Assembly: GCF_013426205.1 (NCBI RefSeq)
Contig: NC_089423.1
Span: forward strand, 620,001-684,000
Origin: Metarhizium brunneum
Lineage: Eukaryota > Ascomycota > Sordariomycetes > Hypocreales > Clavicipitaceae
Direction of reading: 5' to 3'
Length of the DNA stretch: 64,000 nucleotides
This document shows, piece by piece, positions 58,081 to 64,000 of this stretch. A program made the translations under genes and the position numbers. Numbering within the stretch: the stretch's first letter is position 1; each line of letters opens with the position of its first letter. The notes beneath the pieces are model-generated. The model was not told the DNA's origin. It did no database searches and worked only from the letters and a program-made list of their open reading frames with translations.

Positions 58081-59326
58081 CTATACTATCGTATACTCAT
58101 GCTTCCCTGGTGCCGAAGCCGGGGATTCGTCCAAAGGTTTCAGCAAGAATTCCACATCGCCGTGATGCCCTAGACTCCCCGAAAGCTGCCGGTCCTGTCG
58201 ACTCCAATCGGTAAGGCGGTTGATGAGGTCCTCAGGCAGTCCCCGGGCATCCCTCAGAGTCAACGAAGAACCAGCGCAGGCATCCACGCTGCCAAAGTAG
58301 TTCCGATGGGCCCAGGGGTCCGGCGAAAGACCACTGCCGTTACAATCGGTGTTATCAACGCCCTTGCAGATGGCCGTCGTTGAGGGTTGCCACACGGTCT
58401 GGACATCGCCGCCCGGCCGCCAGAGCTCTGGGCTAATGTGGTTATAGCCGAAGACGAGAGGAGGAAGACGGGGAATAGGGTCATCCCCGTTAGTGACGCG
58501 CCATTGGACGCCCCGTTGTGTAAGGAACCATGTTGCGAAGTTTTTATTACCGACCCGCGGGGAGCCATATGTGTACAGGTCAACGGCGAGACCGTCGCGA
58601 CGAAGGTAGGCTGCGCTGAGAGTTGCGACAGCGGCCCCGAGAGAGTGCCCAGTGGCCACGACCCTGAAATTCGGGTTACTTGAGCGAGCAGATCTCACAG
58701 CCTTGGTGATGGCGTCACTAATATCGTACCAGGCTTGAGCGAAGCCGGTATGGAGTTTACATCCCTGTGTGAGGTTACAGTCGCTCCAGGCAAAGGCAAG
58801 GTCAGCGATGAAGTTGCGAATATTGTTGCTGCCACGGAAGGAAAGGACAATTTCCCTGCGGACATAATCAACAGCTACGTACGCGCCGACTCCGAGGGCG
58901 TCGCCACTGCGATTGTGTCAGAATAAACATTTAAAAATAATTGCTCAAGGAGATAGGGCTGATAGCTGGGAGGCTTGAGCCGGAAAAAAGAATAGGGGGA
59001 CCTACATGGCCGACGCCACCACAACAGGCTGATTTCGCATGACAAGTGGACAGGCGTTATTTTGGCACGTAATCCGCGTGCCTGGAGCGGCATTAAAATT
59101 GCAGTATGCGGCGGCAGCATGCTGGGAGTAGAACCTGATGGCGCTGAAGTCTCTGTTAGAGATACGCTCTGTTCCCGCTTGAAGATGTTCTGTTAGTCAG
59201 GGTTAAGCATTATAGAGGGACTTCAAGTGTCGACGAACCTCTGGTTACTAGAGCCTTGGTATGATCAATGGCAGTAAGCTGAGCAGCTGCAGTGGCTACA
59301 AAGCCCAGAACCGTCTTAAGCAGCAT
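58081..59326 (-). CDS. secreted class 3 lipase, 361 aa
   Basis: An alpha/beta-hydrolase of the fungal triacylglycerol lipase (class 3) family, acting outside the cell on lipid esters. Exons are 59326-59239, 59177-59006 and 58906-58081. A signal peptide (MLLKTVLGFVATAAAQ) starts the protein, and splicing gives ALVTRAGTERISNRDF, then RFYSQHAAAAYCNF, the usual lipase start. The nucleophile elbow is GHS175LG within VVATGHSLGAAVATL. The catalytic Asp is about 229 (NGDDPIPRLPP) and the His about 287 (WAHRNYFGSVDAC), so the triad is complete. The lid-side motif IVLSFRGSNNIRNFI is present. Length is normal. The C-terminal extension after the His (about 70 residues) is longer than in the smallest members. 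Both introns are short (61 and 99 nt). Confidence 0.95.
58907..59005 (-). other. intron 2 of the lipase gene
   Basis: A 99-nt phase-2 intron, donor GTAGGT, acceptor CGCAG. Confidence 0.82.
59178..59238 (-). other. intron 1 of the lipase gene
   Basis: A 61-nt phase-1 intron, donor GTTCGT, branch CTGACTAAC, acceptor TTCAAG. Confidence 0.82.
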
Positions 59327-62300
59327 GTTAAAAATCAGAGTTGATAAAGAATAATATTCCCAAGAAGTATCTGATAATCTGATCGAGGAGCTTGTTCTGG
59401 CGCAACAAGCTGTGGAACCGAGGGTTCTTCTTGTCTGTTGTTTTAGAAATCTATTATCCATGGGAAGCATATCGATCTTATATTCCTCATTCCCCTTCTG
59501 TGGTTTGTTTCTCCATCACCAGTTTAACCAGCGGGTACCGCGCACAACTATCGTTGTCTGACCATGGCGGAGACGTTGCAAGACCAATAACCCATTAAAA
59601 CCTGCAGCTGACTTTGACGGATTAGTGTTGATGCACGGCGATGACACAAGTTTTCTAGCTTCACATCCTTCCTGTCTAGGCCTGCCGTGTTAGCATGCAT
59701 CGGTAAGACTGAAGGATCGCTCCCACGCTCCTCTCTTACTACAAGCCCCGGCTTATGCTGAGAAGTATCGAACGATGCAAACAATTCGCTAACCCCAGCC
59801 TCGGTTCTTGTTGTATGTAACGGCAACGTTTCCTAGAAAGAAATAAATGGCATGCCAAGATGGGCTTCGGCGGGGGCCTAAAGCCCTAAATGGAAGGTCG
59901 GTCCGTTTGCCGTGCCAGTGTTAAGTAGTGGATCGTTAATATTACCCAGAGATAGCCGTTTGGTCGCCCTCGTCTAGTTGAAAGGTAATTTACTGCGAAA
60001 CAAGAAGGCAGCAAGTTTAACGAAAATTCGTAAAATAATGCAAGCGTTGGAAGCATATTACTCGGCCTGAGAAGCGTAATTCACGGCAACGCTTGGAGCT
60101 AACGCAAAATCAAAAAGAACCAGACGCTTCTTCAGGAAGGGCCAAACGAAAAGAAGCTACAAAGAGTTTGCTACAAACACATAAAGGTCTGCCCGTCCCG
60201 GCATTGCGAGCCACGAGGCATGGCTACTTGGCAATCCGGTCCTAAAGTGCGTAGGGCGCTGGATAGCAGAACTGTCAAGTCGGGCGGGCAAAAGAGAGAA
60301 GAAAAAAGAAAAAAAGAAAACATACAACACTGGGTATTCGCTAGTCGTCACCGACCTAGCTACTAATCCAGCGCTCACTAGGTTGTCGTGGGAGATCGGA
60401 CGGGATCCTGAACTTTGCTAGCGGCTATGGTCGTATGTGTCAGGACGGGGCTTTATTTCACATTATAACCTACACTTTTACGTATGCACGTCCCCGCGTA
60501 TTGCTCTCACAACAACATGGCAATGAATGCACTTGGCATGCTGCTCATATCTCTTGCATGGTACCTGCCGCAGACCACGCAGGGTATGGCGCGGGGGCGG
60601 GGAAGGCCAGCCCCAACCTTGTCCATCCAAACCCTCGTATGCCACACCCACGATCCATTGCACGCCGTGGGTAATGGGTTGGACGACAACGCCCGTAACT
60701 CCTTTAGGCAAGGCGTCCCGCTCGGTTGGTCGCCGACGGGAGGATCCGCCTGTCAAACTCGCAACGGGCGGGAGCTTAATAAACCTTGAATCCGTGCTCG
60801 AGGAAGGACCGAGCAACAGCGTCAGAACGGTCCAAAATAGGAAAGAAGAAAAGTGAGCACAATAGTATCGCTGCGGTCGGAGCAATTCTTCACTCTATTG
60901 GAAACAAACTGCCCAGATGACCCATCATCTGGCCTTTGCAGGGATACACGTATCCATTGGCTCCCGCAACGACAAGCGGTAGGGGAGGCCCGTCCTACGA
61001 TGCAGAGAAAGAGTGACTGCAGCAATGCATGCAGTGTCTGTGGTCAGTACAACTACTTGTCCATCTTTCATACCTCTTGCTCCAGATGGCATGATTGGGC
61101 GACTTGAGTGTGGCCAAGTACTTGCAGCCCTCTACTGCAACTGCGCACCCAGGTAGGTCGCTTTTTGAACGGTGCCAAGTACTCCGGAGTCCGCACCCAC
61201 GGAGCCAGCTTTGTTGTCTCTTCCCTCCGCAACTTCTCGTGTGTAAAACCACGCACGCCTCATTGCGCACAAGGAGCTTTGACCAGCGGCATAACCACTT
61301 GGTCAATGCAGACATGCCCCGTCTCGGCGCGTCTTCAATTGTCGTCTGTGCTCGTGCTTATCCCAACGGCCCATTTGAGAATTCTACGCCCTCGCCGGCA
61401 GACACCGCACGTCTAGACCATCATGTCAGCCCCCAAGCACAAGAAAATGCGTCACCTTGCGTTACTTGAGTGGTGGTTTATTTTTTCCTTTTCGGCTTCT
61501 AGTCTGGAAGCTCGCTGGCCAGTAGAGCAGCCACTCACGCCTTGCGCCGTGGCGTCGGTGAACCTCGCGCGAACTACGTGCAGGGACTGGCTCCTGAGAA
61601 TATCAGCCCAACCGCTCTTTAGCATGGCACGGTGCAGTACTACTTTTTACCGAGTGTTTAGGTCGAGACGCCACTGGCTGGCGCGAACCACTGCCCAAGC
61701 CCCTGGGAAGCGCGGGTTCGAGACTACAATGATGCGTGTCTCACCGGCCGTGCTCAGTACTGCAGTTGACTCCGGTCTGGTAGCTCACATCGCATGTTGC
61801 AACTGTAAGTCATCCAATTCAGGGCCCATCCTCTGCATCACGGCACCGCCCCAAGCGACACAGGCGCAGTTTTGCATCTGGATTGGCCCCGGTACGTGAC
61901 ATGGTGATGCGAATACGTGCGTGGGACCAGGGCAAGCCGACGTGTTTGAAATTGACGGGCAGAATGGCAGCCCGGGTCACAAACTTCTTTGCTCCTGGAG
62001 CGTATCCGATGCCATGTGAGCTTTTGGTCCGCCCGTCTTGTCTCCAGCACTCTTGCGCGACCGGCCGTGGCAACGAGTTGAGCTGCAGCTGCCGCAGCCT
62101 CGTTCCTCACAACCCGCCAGGAGTGAGCCACAGATGGCAAATCGATTCATTGCTGGAGGAAATTGCTCGGCTTACCGAGGCTGCTGCCCGAAAAACTTGC
62201 CATTAGCTATCCTGGTGCTGTTGCCACGGTGGATGGATCGCGCGCGCGCGAGTCTCATGCATTGTTGTCATGTGCTGCTGGGCATGTAGACGATCGCAGT

Positions 62301-62984
62301 CTGCATCCTCCTGCATCCTTTTGTCTTTTGTTTTTCCTCTTCCCTTTATCTTTCTTTGATAATCCCTGTAACCGCGTCATCATGCATCCCCGTCGCCTTT
62401 AGCGTTGACAATGGTAAGGCAGTCTGGCCCAGGCAACACACGCACAGCTTGATAGTTTGTGCAACAGGGCCATAACGAAATCCTGCGTGTTTGCAAAATC
62501 CACCTTGATGATGCTGTTTGCATACACCCCTCATCGCCGACAAGTCAAGTTGACCGCCAGCCTCTCTAGCTCAGCATGTGTGCAGACTCCAGAGTCTCCG
62601 CCATCCCAGTTCTCAGTCGACTGTAGACAAGAACAGAGCATTGCGCAGCCTCTTCACTCCCAATTTACGTAATTAGGCATGATTAAATTTGGCATAAGGC
62701 TGTCCAGTCCCGTCCAAGCCTGGTAATCGACACGGTGAGCGGGTAAACTAGACAAGAGGCACAACAACCATCAAGCTCCTGTGAAAGACGTCTCCCAATG
62801 CAGCCAACGCAGCCAACGAGGCTTGGCGGAGCCGCTCGGATGCCTGGTCCCTTTGTTTCTTAGACTTTGGACCAAGCCGGCTGGCAAAGACGCCCTATAA
62901 TGTGATGCCACATTCTTGATGGGCGTTTATCATGTACCACATCCAAGGGCGTGACCACGCGCTGTACCAAGATGGTCTGACGCG
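59327..62984. other. gene-poor stretch, 3.7 kb
   Basis: No gene with family support. An ORF from 60517 (inside a longer one from 60484) starts with a signal-like MAMNALGMLLISLAWYL, but the rest is compositionally random. An A-rich run lies near 60300. Confidence 0.4.
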
Positions 62985-63128
62985 CTGCAACTCGCGCTGC
63001 AACTTGCTCTGCAACTCGTTCTGCAACTCGTTCTGCAACTTGCTCTGCAACTCGTTCTGCAACTTGCTCTGCAACTCGTTCTGCAACTCGTTCTGCAACT
63101 TGCTCTGCAACTCGCCCTGCAACTCGCT
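62985..63128. repeat. 12-bp minisatellite, 12 copies
   Basis: The unit is CTGCAACTCGTT, with variants CTGCAACTTGCT, CTGCAACTCGCG, CTGCAACTCGCC and CTGCAACTCGCT; twelve units fit without gaps. Because 12 is a multiple of 3, all frames stay open: plus gives CNSFCNLL repeats and minus gives VAERVAEQ repeats. A 133-codon plus-strand ORF (62932-63333) spans it, but there is no other support for coding. Confidence 0.9.
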
Positions 63129-63459
63129 CTGCTCGTCTACCTGCAAGGGGCGTCGCAGTCGATCTCGACAACCCCAATGGCTAATCATCCACGCCACGCT
63201 TCACCTTGCTGTCTTTGCCTTCTGCAATATCTTGGCCCCCAAGCCCCTTGTAGGGCGGTCCATATTGCAACGTCTTCGTCCACTGCGCATTTCGGCACAG
63301 GAAGAAAAAAAAATAATTCATCATCTCAATTAAACAGAAATCAAGTCCGTAGAAGATGTTTAGCTATACATTACGCTTCTCTCCGAGCTCCATGTACATG
63401 ATTCCTGAGGCAGCTCACACACCCCTTTCGCCCATTCAACAGCCTTCCTTTGCCGCACC
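63129..63459. other. downstream of family copy B
   Basis: Nothing supported beyond an A-rich run near 63303-63314; probably includes the 3' UTR of copy B. Confidence 0.4.
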
Positions 63460-63788
63460 CTAAATCGCCTCTTCAAGAACCATGGCCACAAATACCTCAC
63501 TGATGGGCAGCTCCTCCCGACGGGTCTCATCGAGGTATCTGGCCAGCATCACTCCGGTAGTTGGCCGCCGGCCGTTGTCCCGGTTTGCATGCTTACGTGA
63601 CCTAGAGTAAAAGTGGCAGACAATATGAGTGAATCTAGATCATCTTGGTACTCGGCCTCGTTGAATCGTGGTACGAACCTTGCTGCGGAGTCACGCCGCG
63701 GGCCAAGAGTTGGGGTTGTGTAACTTGCTGCCCTGGCGGTGCTACTACCGATCTCAACGGCAACGGACGAGATGGACCGGGAGGCCAT
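63460..63788 (-). CDS. tiny spliced gene, family copy B, 83 aa
   Basis: Function unknown; third member of the family at 38928-39233 and 43221-43501. Exon 1 is 63788-63679 (110 nt, the same length as in copy A); exon 2 is 63601-63460. The intron is phase 2 with donor GTTCGT and acceptor TACTCTAG. Exon 1 begins MASRSISSVAVEIGSST, matching MSNQSTSSLAVEAGSSA of copy A. Exon 2 starts basic (RSRKHANRDNGRR) and carries VMLARYLDETRREELPISEV, the family motif, followed by FVAMVLEEAI. No signal peptide or membrane span. Unspliced, the first exon runs on into an unrelated 79-codon ORF, so splicing is needed to see the motif. Confidence 0.65.
63602..63678 (-). other. intron of family copy B
   Basis: A 77-nt phase-2 intron, donor GTTCGT, acceptor TACTCTAG, at the same codon position (37) as in copy A. 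Confidence 0.65.
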
Positions 63789-64000
63789 TTGGGGATTGCG
63801 AACAGCAATGACGATGGAATCAATAAAACTGGCGAGGAATACGTCGACTCACTCCGGGGCGACATATGTTGTTGGGAAAGGAGAGCCCCAACGCTTTGGC
63901 TTCGACGGCCGGGCAGCCCAGCATTTTATACCGTCAGGTCGAATCACCACATATACGGAGGAGGGGGCGGTGTCCGTCTTGCCCAGGCAGGATACGAACG
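63789..64000. other. right window edge, upstream of copy B
   Basis: Probably the promoter of copy B. No gene is supported. Confidence 0.4.

Noticed and set aside
62985..63128. CRISPR-like regular repeat
   Set aside because: There are no spacers; the 12-bp units are contiguous, and the organism is a fungus.
63970..64000. tRNA-like 3' end on the minus strand (GTTCGTATCC and CCTGGGCA)
   Set aside because: The T-stem has a mismatch next to the loop and the loop lacks the near-universal A58; the rest would lie outside the window.

Overview
This window is nuclear DNA of a filamentous ascomycete (Pezizomycotina), most likely a sordariomycete near the Hypocreales. The signs are short GT-AG introns (47-163 nt in most genes) with CTAAC/CTGAY-like branch points, a striatin closely resembling Sordaria PRO11, two Zn2Cys6 regulators, and Kex2-like secreted proteins. 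Every exon join below was read by eye from splice signals and reading-frame continuity. None was tested against RNA or a database.

Layout. 1-12.4 kb is a compact housekeeping block: the 3' end of MLH3 (mismatch repair and meiosis), tRNA-Asp(GTC), a three-exon gene of unknown function, striatin, RAD14/XPA (nucleotide excision repair), a decayed Cys-rich membrane-protein gene, and PHO88/SND3. 12.4-29 kb is sparse: a His-rich protein, a small Zn2Cys6 protein whose zinc cluster is split by a 311-nt intron, a small membrane protein, and a Siw14-like phosphatase with a C-terminal membrane segment. 29-48 kb is very gene-poor. It holds a Fic-domain protein at 37.0-38.2 kb, one unknown spliced ORF, and two members of a tiny gene family. 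48-64 kb looks accessory. It has a divergent Zn2Cys6 regulator and flavin amine oxidase pair (the oxidase carries an in-frame TAA), a secreted protein with three 8-Cys modules joined by Thr/Pro/Gln repeats, a secreted class 3 lipase, a 12-bp minisatellite, and a third member of the tiny family at the right edge.

Most interesting result. Three two-exon genes of 68-83 codons lie on the minus strand at 38.9, 43.2 and 63.5 kb. Each has one phase-2 intron of about 75 nt. They share a C-terminal motif, ML-x2-Y-[VL]-[YD]-E-T-x4-[LV]-P-[IV]-x-E. Two of them also share their N-terminus and have first exons of identical length. The motif appears only after splicing, so simple ORF calling misses these genes. 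I do not recognise the family.

Other signals are the single nonsense codon in the amine oxidase, a likely MITE (inverted repeats plus an internal 48-bp duplication) upstream of the 8-Cys protein gene, and a repeated TACTCCGTA nonamer.
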